From: JAEUMG01 sp963805405
GTDB lineage: Bacteria > Pseudomonadota > Alphaproteobacteria > Rhizobiales > Aestuariivirgaceae
DNA: 64,000 nt
Direction: 5' to 3'
Assembly (NCBI GenBank): GCA_963805405.1
Contig: CAWDUC010000001.1
Span: 124,001-188,000 of the forward strand
Part shown: in pieces, positions 31,829-41,474 of the stretch
How positions within the stretch are numbered: position 1 is the first letter of the stretch
Layout of the letters: the number at the start of each line of letters is the position of its first letter
The notes under the pieces: model-generated
What the model saw: only the letters and a program-made list of their open reading frames with translations
Told to the model about the DNA's origin: nothing
Databases searched by the model: none
Position numbers and translations under genes: made by a program

Positions 31829-31963
31829 GGACTTCGGCATTGCCGGCGGGCCCCTGCCGTAGCGCTGGCCACGCCACCTCGTTGGCTCCGAGCGCCAAGC
31901 TTGCTCACTGCCCTCCGACCGTCTAAAAGCGCGGGCGACTTCATACATCCCCCGAATAACGAA

Positions 31964-32966
31964 ATGACGACCGCGATGAATGCGATGACCAATGGCGAAG
32001 TGCCCGGCCTCCCCGACATGAAGGTGTCGGTCCGCCAGCTTTTCGGTTTCGACTCCACTCTCGAAGTGCCGGCCTATTCCAAGGCGAGCGAGCATGTGCC
32101 CGATTTCGACGAGGATTATCTCTTCAATCGCGAGACCACGCTCGCGATCCTGGCCGGCTTTGCCTACAACCGCCGCGTCATGATCACCGGCTATCACGGC
32201 ACCGGCAAGTCGACCCACATCGAGCAGGTCGCCGCCCGCCTCAACTGGCCGTGCATCCGCATCAACCTCGACAGCCATATCAGCCGCATCGATTTGATCG
32301 GCAAGGACGCGATCGTCCTGAAGGACGGCAAGCAGATGACCGAATTCCGCGAAGGCATCCTGCCTTGGGCCTATCAGCACAATATCGCGCTGGTGTTCGA
32401 CGAGTACGACGCCGGCCGTCCGGATGTCATGTTCGTCATCCAGCGCATCCTCGAATCGACCGGCAAACTCACCTTGCTCGACCAGTCGCGGGTGATCCGG
32501 CCGCACGCCGCCTTCCGGCTGTTCTCCACCGCCAACACCATCGGCCTCGGCGATACCACCGGCCTCTATCACGGCACCCAGCAGATCAACCAGGCGCAGA
32601 TGGACCGCTGGTCGATCATCGTTGTGCTCAATTACCTGCCGCACGCGCAGGAAAGCGGCATCGTGCTTGCCAAGTGCAAGTCCTATGACACTGAGAAGGG
32701 CCGCAAGACCATCTCCAACATGGTGCGCGTCGCCGATCTCACCCGCAACGCTTTCATGCAGGGCGATCTCTCGACCGTCATGAGCCCGCGCACCGTCATC
32801 ACCTGGGCGCAGAACGCCGAGATCTTCGACGACCTCGGCTTCGCCTTCCGCGTCACCTTCCTCAACAAGTGCGACGAACTCGAACGCTCGCTGGTGGCCG
32901 AGTTCTATCAGCGCTGCTTCGGCGAGGAGCTGCCGGAATTCGACGGCGCATATCGCGATCTCGTAA
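31964..32966 (+). CDS. cobS: Cobaltochelatase subunit CobS (one apparent frameshift near the end)
   Basis: AAA+ ATPase subunit of the aerobic cobalt chelatase CobNST, which inserts Co2+ into hydrogenobyrinate diamide. Walker A is ITGYHGTGKSTHIEQ, Walker B IALVFDEYDAGRPDV, sensor region FRLFSTANTIGLGD. The frame stays open too long: after GEELPE one surplus T near 32941 must be removed to read STAHIAIS and a TAA at 32966, the normal short CobS tail. The span is 1003 bases. Start choice 31964 is tentative; ATGs at 31976 and 31985 are alternatives. It is followed at six bases by cobT. The large subunit CobN is not in the window. Confidence 0.92.
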
Positions 32967-32972
32967 GGAAAG

Positions 32973-34865
32973 ATGGCTGCCGATCCCGAAGGACCGGCCG
33001 GCGAGTTCAAGCGCGCCCTGACATTGGCGATGAAGACCATCGCCGAGGAGCCGGAGCTTACCGTCACCTTCGGCGCCGAGACGCCCGGTCTCTCCGGGAA
33101 CCAGGGCCAAGCTGCCGCAGGTCGGCCAATGACCTGACCGTCAATGAGGTCGCGATCGCCCGCGGCCTCTCCGACAGCTTTGCCCTGCGCATCGCCAATC
33201 ATGCCGACAGCGTCCACAACCACTACCGGCCGCAGGGCAAGCAATGCCCGCGCCGTCTTCGAGGCGGCCGAGCAGGCCCGCGTCGAGGCGATCGGCGCCA
33301 ACGCCATGCCCGGCATGGCGAAGAATCTCGACGGCCATGCTTGATGATCGCTATCAGAAGCGGCCGACCGTCGGCGCGTCCGATCGCGCCAATGCGCCGC
33401 TTGAGGAGGCCGTCGGTCTTCTGGTCCGCGAGCGGCTGACCGGCCTGCCGCCGCCGCAGCATGCCAAAATGCTGGTCGATCTCTGGCGCCCGTGGATCGA
33501 GGAGAGGCGCCAAGACAATTTCGATCACCTGCGGCGATGCGATCACCGATCAGGCGCACTTTGCCCGCATGTCGCGCGACATCATCGCCGCGCTCGAAAT
33601 GGCCGATGAACTTGGCGACGACCCTGACGACCAGCGACGAGAACGAGCGAACAGGAAACCGAGCCCGATGCCGGCGAGCGCGAGGAGACGCCCGAAGGCG
33701 AAGAGCAGGACAGCCAGCAGTCCGCCATGGAGGAGATGCAGGACACCGAAGTCGCAGAGCGAGGCCGCCGAGGCGGAGGCCCAGCAGGCCGATACGGACG
33801 ACATGCTGGAAGATGCCGACAGCGACGAGGAGCCGCGACGGCGAGGAGCCGTGGCGGCCGCAACTTCCCTTCTCGTCGCTTTCCAACGAAGATTTCTACC
33901 ATGTCTTCACCAATCAGTTCGACGAAGAGATCTCCGCCGAGGATCTTTGCGACACCGATGAACTGACGCGGCTGCGCAACTATCTCGACAAGCAGCTCGC
34001 CAATCTTGCAGGGCGTCGTGGCGCGGCTCGCCAACCGCCTGCAGCGCCGCCTCATGGCGCAGCAGAACCGCTCCTGGGATTTCGATCTCGAGGAAGGCAT
34101 CCTCGATGCCGCGCGCCTGTCGCGCGTCGTCATCGATCCGATGCATCCGCTTTCCTTCAAGGTCGAGCAGGACATCCAGTTTCGCGATACCGTCGTCACG
34201 CTGCTGCTCGACAATTCCGGCTCGATGCGCGGCCGCCCATCACCGTTGCCGCGACCTGCGCCGATATTCTCGCCCGCACGCTCGAGCGCTGCGGCGTCAA
34301 GGTCGAGATCCTGGGCTTCACCACCCGCGCCTGGAAGGGCGGCCAGTCTCGCGAGAAATGGCTTGCCGCCGGCAAGACCGCCAATCCCGGCCGCCTCAAT
34401 GATCTGCGCCACATCATCTACAAATCCGCCGACCAGCCCTGGCGGCGGGCGCGGCGCAATCTCGGCCTGATGATGCGCGAAGGCCTCCTCAAGGAGAACA
34501 TCGACGGCGAGGCGCTGATCTGGGCGCATAACCGGCTGCTCGCCCGCCCCGAGCAGCGCCGCATCCTCATGGTCATTTCCGACGGCGCGCCGGTGGATGA
34601 CTCGACCCTCTCCGTCAATTCCGGCAATTACCTCGAAAAGCACCTGCGCCAGGTCATCCTCGATATCGAAGGCCGCTCGCCGGTCGAACTCATCGCCATC
34701 GGCATCGGCCATGACGTCACCCGCTATTACAAGCGCGCCGTCACCATCGTCGATGCCGAGGAACTTGGCGGCGCCATGACCGAGAAGCTCGCCGAACTCT
34801 TCGAAGAGCATGCCAAGCCGACCGCGCCCCGCGTGCGTCCCAAAGCCAAGCGCCGGCTGAATTGA
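32973..34865 (+). CDS. cobT: Cobaltochelatase subunit CobT (multiple apparent frameshifts)
   Basis: VWA-containing partner of CobS. Pieces: ATG 32973 with AADPEGPAGEFKRALTLAMK after TAAGGAAAG; LTVNEVAIARGLSDSFALR; ARAVFEAAEQARVEAIGAN; MLDDRYQKRPTVGASDRAN; an acidic region (GEREETPEGEEQDSQQSAME) in a third frame; then VFTNQFDEEISAEDLCDTDE. The VWA domain has the MIDAS motif LLLDNSGSMRGRP and SDGAPVDDSTLS. The tail is VRPKAKRRLN. At least eight single-base shifts fall between 33050 and 34245; from 34250 to the stop the frame is clean. Net length is a multiple of three. The acidic middle is normal for CobT. Confidence 0.9.
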
Positions 34866-35904
34866 GCGTAACTGACTTCGCAGCGCGCTCTCAAGCCGCG
34901 CTGCTCCGTATGTCTGCGGCATCTCCTGCTGCTTGCGATCACGCCTATCCTCCACGCCGAAGACACGCCGCCCTTCTCCGTCACGGCGATCCCGATCAAG
35001 TCCTTCGATCTCCTCGGCGTTCAGACAAAATTCGGCCCGCTTGAATGGCGCGGCGGCCTTGAACTCAAGAGCAGCGACAAGCGCTTTGGCGGTCTCTCAA
35101 GCCTTGCGCTATCTGCCGACGGCGAAAAATCTCCTCGCGGTCGGCGACACCGGCTACTTGGTTCCGCGCCAATCTACTCTACAAGGACGGCCGCCTCGCC
35201 GGCCTGACCGATCCCGAGATCGCCCCGCTCCTCGACAAATCCGGCAAGCCCTTCAATGGCAAATCCTGGAGCGATGCCGAAGCGCTTAGCCCCTGGCAGC
35301 CCGGCAAGATCGACGGCAAAGTCATCGTCGGCTTCGAAACCCGCACCCGCGCCGGCATATATGACATCGGCAAGCACGGCCTCAAGGCGCGCATGGAGCC
35401 ATTGCCCATTCCGCGCGACATTCCCAAGGCCCGCATCAACAGCGAATTGGAAGCCATCGGCCGCTTTGCCGCGGTCCGTTGAAGGGCCGCTTCGTCGCCG
35501 TCTCGGAGCAGAATTTCGATGCGAATCGGCAATATTCGCGCCTGGATCTTCGGCGGCAAGCAATCCGTTCGCCTTCTCGATTAAGCGCAATGGCCGATTA
35601 TGTCATCACCGATCTCGCCATCCTCGATGCCTCGATCGTCACCGTCGAGCGAAGCTTCGGCACGACCGTGCTTCCCGGCGCCGCCATCCGCCAATTCCCG
35701 ATCGACGCGATCAAAGCCGGCGCAACCGTCGCGCCCCGCGTCCTCTTCGAAGGCCGCGCACCCTTCTACACGATCGACAATATGGAAGGCATCGCCGTTT
35801 CAAAGAGCGAGGATGGCGAAACCCGCCTGACCCTCATCTCCGACGATAATTTTCGCCGCGGCACGCAGCGCACCTTGCTCTTGCAATTCGCGTTGCCGAA
35901 GTGA
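34862..35904 (+). CDS. Exported phytase-like esterase (PF13449-type), several apparent frameshifts
   Basis: Probably secreted beta-propeller protein of the 'esterase-like activity of phytase' family. TTG 34862 overlaps the cobT stop by four bases. Reconstructed pieces: a signal peptide ending LLLLAITPILHAEDTPPFSV; PIKSFDLLGVQTKFGPLEWR; GGLSSLALSADGEKLLAVGD; DPEIAPLLDKSGKPFNGKSW; DAEALSPWQPGKIDGKVIV; INSELEAIGRFA; GRFVAVSEQNFDANG; LPGAAIRQFPIDAIKAGA; and IDNMEGIAVSKSEDGETRLT ending in LQFALPK. Shifts fall near 34920, 35045, 35095, 35160, 35210, 35480, 35535 and 35590. The DAEAL and NMEG motifs are typical of the family. Substrate unknown. The position behind cobT is conserved in rhizobia. Confidence 0.8.
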
Positions 35905-35906
35905 GC

Positions 35907-37924
35907 CTAGCTCAACCCCGCCCGCAGCAAGCCATCGATCAGATGGCGCGTATCTTCCGCGTGGCGGTCCGGAATGATCCGGGAGAGATATTCGGTGCGG
36001 AACTCAGGATACACTTCGCGAACCACGCCCGCATAATAGGCCGCTTCGCGGCTCGCGCCCCGCCATGGCCGTGCTCGCCGCAAGCAGTCGCGCCGTGCCT
36101 GGATGATGCTTTACCGGATCGAGTGCCGCGATCGCCGCCTCATAGGCGCCGGTCTGGTAATAGATGCTGCCCAGGATCCAGTTGTAGTAATCGGGCGCCA
36201 ATGGATTGAGCGACATCGCCTTGAGACAATTCTTTAGCGCGATTTCAGGCTCGCCCGAATGTGCCAGTGCATCGGCATAGTCGGCAAACAGATCGGCATC
36301 GCCGGGGCTCAGACTCGATCGCCGCTTCGAAATTCGCCAGGCTCTCGTCATGCCGTTTGAGATAGAGGCTGTGAAAAGCCACGCTCGCGAAGACCGCGCC
36401 CGTCGAAGGGATCGGTATCGACTGCGTTATCGGCGACCGTCAGCGCCTGGCGCAGCAACTCGTCGTCGGTCAGTCCGCGCACCAGCCATTCCATGCTGAG
36501 CGTGCGCGAAAGACCGGCGATCGCCGGCGCGAAGCCGTTATAAAGATCGATCGATTTCCGATACCAGTTGCGCGCCCGCCTGAGGTTCGGAAGGTCGCTG
36601 CTGTTCATCGCGGCGCGGCCTTCGAGATAGAGGCGGTAGGCGGTCGCATCCTCGGCCGCCATGGGCAGGTGCAATCTCGGCCCGCTCGATTGCATCGGCA
36701 AGCGAGAAGATCAATTGATGGCTGAGCCGGCTGAAGATTGCCAGACAGATTCGTCGAGTTCGAACGGCAGTTCGATGGCCCACAATACCGCGCCCGTCGC
36801 CGTACTGGTCAGGCGGAATGCTGCGACGAGCCCCGACGACATCGGCTTGAGGCTGGTATTGACGGCATAGCGGACATTGCGGCCCGATGCCCAGTCTTCC
36901 GGCGCCCTGCTGATGTTGAAGCTCGTATGTGCCGCGATCACCGTGAAGCTCCGGCAGCGCGACAGTCCTGCGATCACATCCTCGACCAGAGCCGTCGCGA
37001 CGCGAGCGACCGATCGGATCCTCGACAACAAGACTCGGCGGCAACAGGACAACGGCCGGAAATTGCCGTCCCGCTTCGGTCTGGAGCTCCGCCGCCGCGG
37101 GCTTGTTCTCGACCGGCGCCGGCGGCGCGCGCACGCGCGCCGTCTCGGCAAGCCCCAATGTCGCTGCGAGACGGCGTGGTGGCGATATCGGGCTCGACGC
37201 CAAGTTCCTCGCGCAGGATCTTGCGGCAGCGCTGATAGGCCTGCAGCGCCAGGCTGCGCTCGCCTTGCGCTTCATAGGTCTCCATCAGCACCCGATAGCC
37301 AAGCTCTTCGGTCGGATCGATATCGAGCAATTGCTGCGCATAGGCCTGCTGCTTGGCCAGTCTCTCGAAACCCTCCGCACCGTGGATGAGCGCAGCCAAT
37401 GCTTGCACCGCCTTGTGCCGCAAGCGCGATTGTATTTCGCTGCGCCAGTCTTCGAAGGGCCCGTCCGGTAATGTCGATGCCGCTGAGCACGCCTTGCGCG
37501 GCGCCTTGAGCAAGCGCCTCGAGGCGCGACCAGCGCCCGTTTCAGCCAGCCTCGGATATCGGCATTGAGCGCTTCCGTAAGATCGACTTCGAAATCCTCG
37601 GTATTGAGCGCGATGCGTGTTGAAGTCGTCGTTGAGGATGCGAGCGCCAAGCCGCTTTTCCAGCCGCCGCACCCGCATGAGGGTCTGGCGGAGATTGGCA
37701 TTTGCCTTCTCCTGGTCGAACTCGGCCCAAAGTTGCACGCGGATACGATGCCGGGGAATAGCGTGAACGGGCTCCGTCGAAAGCAACGCGATGATGGCAA
37801 ATCCCTTTGCAGGGAGTGTCAGGATGACTTCATCGCTGAAGATCGCGGGCGAGCCGAGAACCGGATCTGCCTTGGCTTCCCCTCTCGCTTGACGCTCGGC
37901 ACGCGCTGCCGCTGTCGCCTGCAT
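35907..37924 (-). CDS. Large transcriptional regulator: winged helix, BTAD, TolB-like and TPR regions (multiple apparent frameshifts)
   Basis: Across frames the protein is about 672 residues. An OmpR-type winged helix comes first (residues about 25-110; ILTLPAKGFAIIALLSTEP, RVQLWAEFDQEKANANLRQT). A bacterial transcriptional activator domain follows (LLDIDPTEELGYRVLMETY, AYQRCRKILREELGVEPD). Next is a TolB-like region (VATALVEDVIAGLSRCRSF, ATGAVLWAIELPFELDE), then C-terminal TPRs (GDADLFADYADALAHSGEPE, ALKNCLKAMSLNPLAPDYYN). I count at least seven shifts (near 37610, 37520, 37190, 37000, 36690, 36390, 36300 and 36045). It is the same strand as, and 196 bases downstream of, the tfuA stop. Proteins of this layout regulate in response to unknown signals; a role in the adjacent peptide locus is inference. 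Confidence 0.72.
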
Positions 37925-38120
37925 TATGCCCCTCCATCAACCCCGCCAGGGTTGCCAATTCCGCCTTTGCCTCTTGCTGAGCCCTCCCGCCGTCAGCAGA
38001 GGACCATTCTCATGATCCTACTAACTTCGTCGTTTTTTTGATCAGTCCTCAAAACAATTATGCGAATTTCGTTGGTTTCACAAAAAACCACCCGCAATAT
38101 CGCGTATTCACTGCCCGGCC

Positions 38121-38855
38121 TTAGGCGGCGGCTTGACGGTCGTCGATTTCGCTCAATAAACCAAGCCATTGGCTGGTCTTGCTGAAAACGAAGCCCGCAT
38201 GTTTCGTGCGTTTGCATGGCGCCGTAACCAGCCATTCGATCGACAATGCTGCATCTTCCGCCTTGCGGTCGATGGAATTATTTTGCGCCCATGCCGTAAG
38301 GAAAGCCTGCCGATCCTGCGGGAGCTGCGCGACCTCGAACAAACGTGCGTATCCCCGCTCCTTGTAGTGGAGTTTGCGCGCCTCCACGCTCAGCGCTGCA
38401 AATTCCGCTGCGGTGATCGATTTCTCGGCGACGAGCGCTTCCAGCGTTGCCGCTATATTGGCGAGGGGCTCGCTCAGGGCGATAAAGCCGAGTTCGGCCG
38501 GCCCATGCAATTGCGCGACATCGCCGTCATCGTCGAATTCGCCGGTCACATAGCGCCGATAGACATCGCCGATGCCCTCCATCCCGAATGCGGCGCATTC
38601 CGCCGCACGCAGCGCACCCATGCTGGCAGCTCCGGCGACCGCCACACCTTCCGACAGGGCGAACAGGATTTCTTTGTGCCACACCGCGCGCGTGTCTTCG
38701 AACCGCCCATCGACAATGCCGATTGCCGTCGCACCATCGAGGACCGCGCGCGCCACGTCGCCATAAGCGGCAGGCCCGCGCAGTTCGAAGGCTGGATTGG
38801 CGCGAAGATCCGGCAGCATCTTGGCGCAGCTTGGGCCTGCGAACAGAACCTTCAT
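38121..38855 (-). CDS. TfuA-like RiPP modification protein
   Basis: A 244-residue intact protein matching the TfuA-like family (PF07812). Typical features are KVLFAGPSCAKML at the start, YGDVARAVLDGATAIGIVDG, the E-I-L-F-A-L-S-E-G-V segment and GAASMGALRAAECAAFGMEG. TfuA partners YcaO enzymes; in methanogens the pair thioamidates a glycine of methyl-CoM reductase, in thiovarsolin-type clusters it thioamidates peptide backbones, and TfuA was named from the trifolitoxin locus. The ATG overlaps the YcaO stop (ATGA), so the two are made together. It is the last gene of the modification operon before the regulator gene. Confidence 0.9.
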   Translation of the reverse strand: MKVLFAGPSCAKMLPDLRANPAFELRGPAAYGDVARAVLDGATAIGIVDGRFEDTRAVWHKEILFALSEGVAVAGAASMGALRAAECAAFGMEGIGDVYRRYVTGEFDDDGDVAQLHGPAELGFIALSEPLANIAATLEALVAEKSITAAEFAALSVEARKLHYKERGYARLFEVAQLPQDRQAFLTAWAQNNSIDRKAEDAALSIEWLVTAPCKRTKHAGFVFSKTSQWLGLLSEIDDRQAAA

Positions 38856-40207
38856 CGCGCCGCCTCCAGCAGATGCCTCAACGCACGCGCCAGCACCTGC
38901 GTTCGCTCGCCATGCAGGGGGATTTGCAGGTCCGGAACAATGACCCGCGCGACGCGTGCCTGAACCGAACCGCTTGCGAGTTCGACAATGATTGCCTCGT
39001 CGATCCCCACGCGCGCCAGCGCGGCCAATACATGCAGAATCCGCTCGCCGAAACTTGTTGTCATCGAGCCTGGCGTGATGCGCTGGGTCCGTGCACCCTC
39101 AATGCGCAGCGCAGCTCCGAACATGTCTCGCGTGGTCTCGCGCAAGAATCGATCCCCGGCTGGTAATGAGACGGCGGCAGGTCGTCGCTTGCACCAGCCG
39201 CCATCGCGATGCGGGCTTGCGCTGCTTCCGTGACCGCCCTCACCATCGCGCGCTCGGGCGAAGGGTGGCATCCGCAGCCGCCGCACAGCGACGACCAGGA
39301 ATAGAACTCGCCTTCATCCTTCTCTGCTTGAGACAGGATCGCGAAATAGGCAGGGATCGCGATATCGCTCGTCATCTCGAAAAGCCGCAGTTCAAGTCCG
39401 CGACGCGCAATGAGTTCCAGCAATCCGGCGAGATGTGGTCCCGCCGCCGGGATGCTGCGCCGCCGCGCATCGAGCTTTTGCGCCGGCATCAGTTCGAGCT
39501 GAGCATAGGCGTCGCGCTCGACCAGTTCGCATAAAGCATGAAGCACCGCCTCGGCCAGCACGTTTCCAGAGGCAAGCCCGTCCGTCGCAACTTCGAAGGC
39601 GTCGTGATAGCCCGCCGCATCTGGACGATGGTCGAGCCCGTAAGCGCCCACGGCACCATCACGTCTTGGCCGGTGAAGAGGCTCTGCCCCTTGACCCACA
39701 GCAGCGCCTCATCCGGATCAAGCCGGTGCGGCTGGCAGCGTGCAATGCGGCTGAGATCGAGAACAGAGTAGCCGGAAGCAATCAGTTCGCTCTCGCTGGC
39801 GACCACACCATTGTCCGGCAACCGCTCGGCGATGGCGATCTCGGCAGCCTCCATCGCCGCTGAGGCGCGTGCCGAAGCTGCATCTCCGCCCTTTCCGAGA
39901 TTGACGGAAAGACTGAAGGAGTTGGGCCGCGTTGCCAGCGCGACCGGAATGCCGAGGCTGTCGAGCCCGGTTATTTCGCCGATGCGGGTAATCCCGAGCG
40001 ATGTCAGAATGCGGCTTGATGCGATCAAGCGTTTCTTCGCGGCGTGAGACAGCGGTCATGATCGGCGGAAACCGGCCGCTCATTCGCGCCATGGATCTCG
40101 CCCACCGCAGCAAAGGCGGCGGCCGGTAGAGGATTTTCCACCGACCGCCTTGACCTGACCGCCGCCGGAGCGGGTTCGCCGATATTCCGGCTGGCGTTGA
40201 GGCTCAT
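38852..40207 (-). CDS. YcaO family cyclodehydratase/thioamidase (several apparent frameshifts)
   Basis: YcaO enzymes use ATP to activate backbone amides. Pieces join as MTAVSRREETLDRIKPH; LTSLGITRIGEITGLDSLGI; NSFSLSVNLGKGGDAASARA; SAAMEAAEIAIAERLP; ALLWVKGQSLFTGQDVMVPW; then in a second frame FEVATDGLASGN, ALCELVERDAYAQLELMPAQ and ERAMVRAVTEAAQARIAMAA; and finally GDRFLRETTRDMFGAALRIE to ALRHLLEAAR. The glutamate-rich ATP/Mg motifs (MEAAE, CELVERDA, TEAAQ) are complete. Shifts fall near 40045, 39610 and 39170. The start is uncertain: ATG 40059 gives about 400 residues, ATG 40207 about 450 if the first 50 codons belong to it. It lies 14 bases downstream of the candidate precursor. Confidence 0.85.
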
Positions 40208-40221
40208 GCTTTATCCAGCGC

Positions 40222-40469
40222 TTAGTGACGCGTTGCCTGGGCTCTCATCGTCGTGAGCACGCTCGCTGTCGGTTGAGCCCGCATCGTCGTCAGAACATTC
40301 GCCGCCGGATGCGCTCGCATGGTGGTGAGTACACCGGCCATCGCTGCCATGCTGGGAAGCTTATGTCGTCTTCGACTTCCTTGGCGGCACTGCGGGCAAC
40401 CGGAAACAACCGCCGGCCCATCTCATCGGTAATCCACAGGATAGCCTGTCCGTCATTTGACTTAGCCAA
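40222..40469 (-). CDS. Candidate RiPP precursor peptide with three VLTTMRA repeats (one apparent frameshift)
   Basis: TTG 40469 follows GAGGAGG at five bases, one of the best ribosome binding sites in the window. The leader reads LAKSNDGQAILWITDEMGRR, LFPVARSAAKEVEDDI. The C-terminal part, in a frame shifted by one near 40362, reads KLPSMAAMAGVLTTMRAHPA, ANVLTTMRAQPTA and SVLTTMRAQATRH before TAA at 40222. Repaired length is 82 residues. Without repair, the leader frame ends at 40290 and the repeat frame could start only at ATG 40350, giving 42 residues. Position (14 bases before the ycaO region, same strand), acidic leader and repeated short cores all fit a YcaO/TfuA substrate. The modification, cleavage sites and product are unknown. 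Confidence 0.68.
40225..40335 (-). repeat. Three 36-base coding repeats (12-residue units) in the precursor
   Basis: Units begin at 40335, 40299 and 40263 on the minus strand and encode GVLTTMRAHPAA, NVLTTMRAQPTA and SVLTTMRAQATR. Codons for the conserved VLTTMRA differ between units mainly at third positions (GTA/GTT/GTG, ACC/ACG, CGA/CGG/AGA, GCG/GCT/GCC), while the amino acids are identical. This is the pattern of protein-level conservation in this frame. Confidence 0.85.
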
Positions 40470-40713
40470 TTGAACCTCCTCTTCGGTTTTTGCAAAAAGA
40501 TGCGGATATTCCCAACGCCCCCGCACCATTACCGCTACGTCGCCCGAGCGGACGCAACGCGCGATCTGCTCGCTGGTTCCGCGCCGCCCGAAAGATTTTG
40601 CGATGCAGCAAACTCCCAATCCCCCGCTAACAAAACATTAGGGATGCTTGTCGAATTCGCCGCTAATTTTTCATTTCGTTAAGGAAGAGCATGGGCAGCA
40701 GGCTGCCGCGGCA

Positions 40714-41367
40714 TCAGCTTTCGTACTTCACCAGGAAGGCACATGGGCTCAACATTCGCATGTCCTCGATCGCTTCCGCGAGGCGATCGTGATCCCAGTC
40801 CCACCACGCGAGCGAAATGATCCGTGCACTGATGTCAGGCTCGAAACGCCACTTGAGAAATCGCGCCGGTACGCCGGCTACAATCGCATAAGGCTCGACG
40901 TCGCTGGTCACGACGGCGCCTGCCGCCACGACCGCACCATTACCGATCTTGATACCCGGCATGACGATTGCGCCATGTCCGATCCATGCATCGTGGCCGA
41001 TCTCGACAAGTGCGCCGCGTCGCCTTTCGCGAAAAGCTGTGTCGAGCTTGGCGTTGAGAAAGTACTCATTCGGGCGATAGGTGACCTTGTGCTGGCTCAC
41101 GCGCTCGATCGGATGTTCGAGCGCATTGAGCCGGACATCCGATGCGATCGCGGTGAATTTGCCTATCTGCGTGTAGATCGCTTCGGAATGCCGCTCGACA
41201 TACGAATAGTCGCCAAGCTCGGAAGCAATGAACTGAACACGTTCCTTGATTTCCGTGAAGCGGCCGAGTTTCGCCTCACGCAGCACCGCCGATGGGTGAA
41301 CCTTCGGCTCGCCGTCGCGCGTCGCGCTCGCCGAATGCCGCTGTGGCTCTCTCGGTTTGTTCGTCAT
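40714..41367 (-). CDS. Left-handed beta-helix (hexapeptide repeat) acetyltransferase
   Basis: A 217-residue protein of the CatB/xenobiotic acetyltransferase group, close to the hexapeptide transferases sometimes annotated as phosphonate-metabolism proteins. The repeated hexapeptides are visible in the segment IGHDAWIGHGAIVMPGIKIG and in GNGAVVAAGAVVTSDVEPYA, with the acetyl-CoA site AIVAGVPARFLKWRF and the catalytic histidine probably in NALEHPIERVSQHKV. The ATG 41367 follows AGGAG at eight bases; an in-frame start at 41460 adds an arginine-rich tail. No phn genes are nearby, so the substrate is open. It lies between the precursor gene and rpmB, with its own ribosome binding site. Confidence 0.8.
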   Translation of the reverse strand: MTNKPREPQRHSASATRDGEPKVHPSAVLREAKLGRFTEIKERVQFIASELGDYSYVERHSEAIYTQIGKFTAIASDVRLNALEHPIERVSQHKVTYRPNEYFLNAKLDTAFRERRRGALVEIGHDAWIGHGAIVMPGIKIGNGAVVAAGAVVTSDVEPYAIVAGVPARFLKWRFEPDISARIISLAWWDWDHDRLAEAIEDMRMLSPCAFLVKYES

Positions 41368-41474
41368 CGCGCGCTCCTGACAACCCCGCTGCCTTCTGGG
41401 AGAGGGCGGCGAGCGATAGCACGCCGGGTGAGGGGCCAATCCACTCACGCGATCTATCATACACCCACAAACAT

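Noticed and set aside
31565..33886. 773-codon minus-strand open frame opposite cobS, cobT and the DnaJ gene
   Set aside because: It is antisense to genes with clear domains, has skewed composition (A/G/R/D-rich) and no domain; typical antisense frame in GC-rich DNA.
40290..40619. A 109-residue protein spanning the precursor leader and upstream DNA
   Set aside because: The upstream half has no coding character and the strong ribosome binding site sits inside it, five bases before TTG 40469, so translation most likely begins there.
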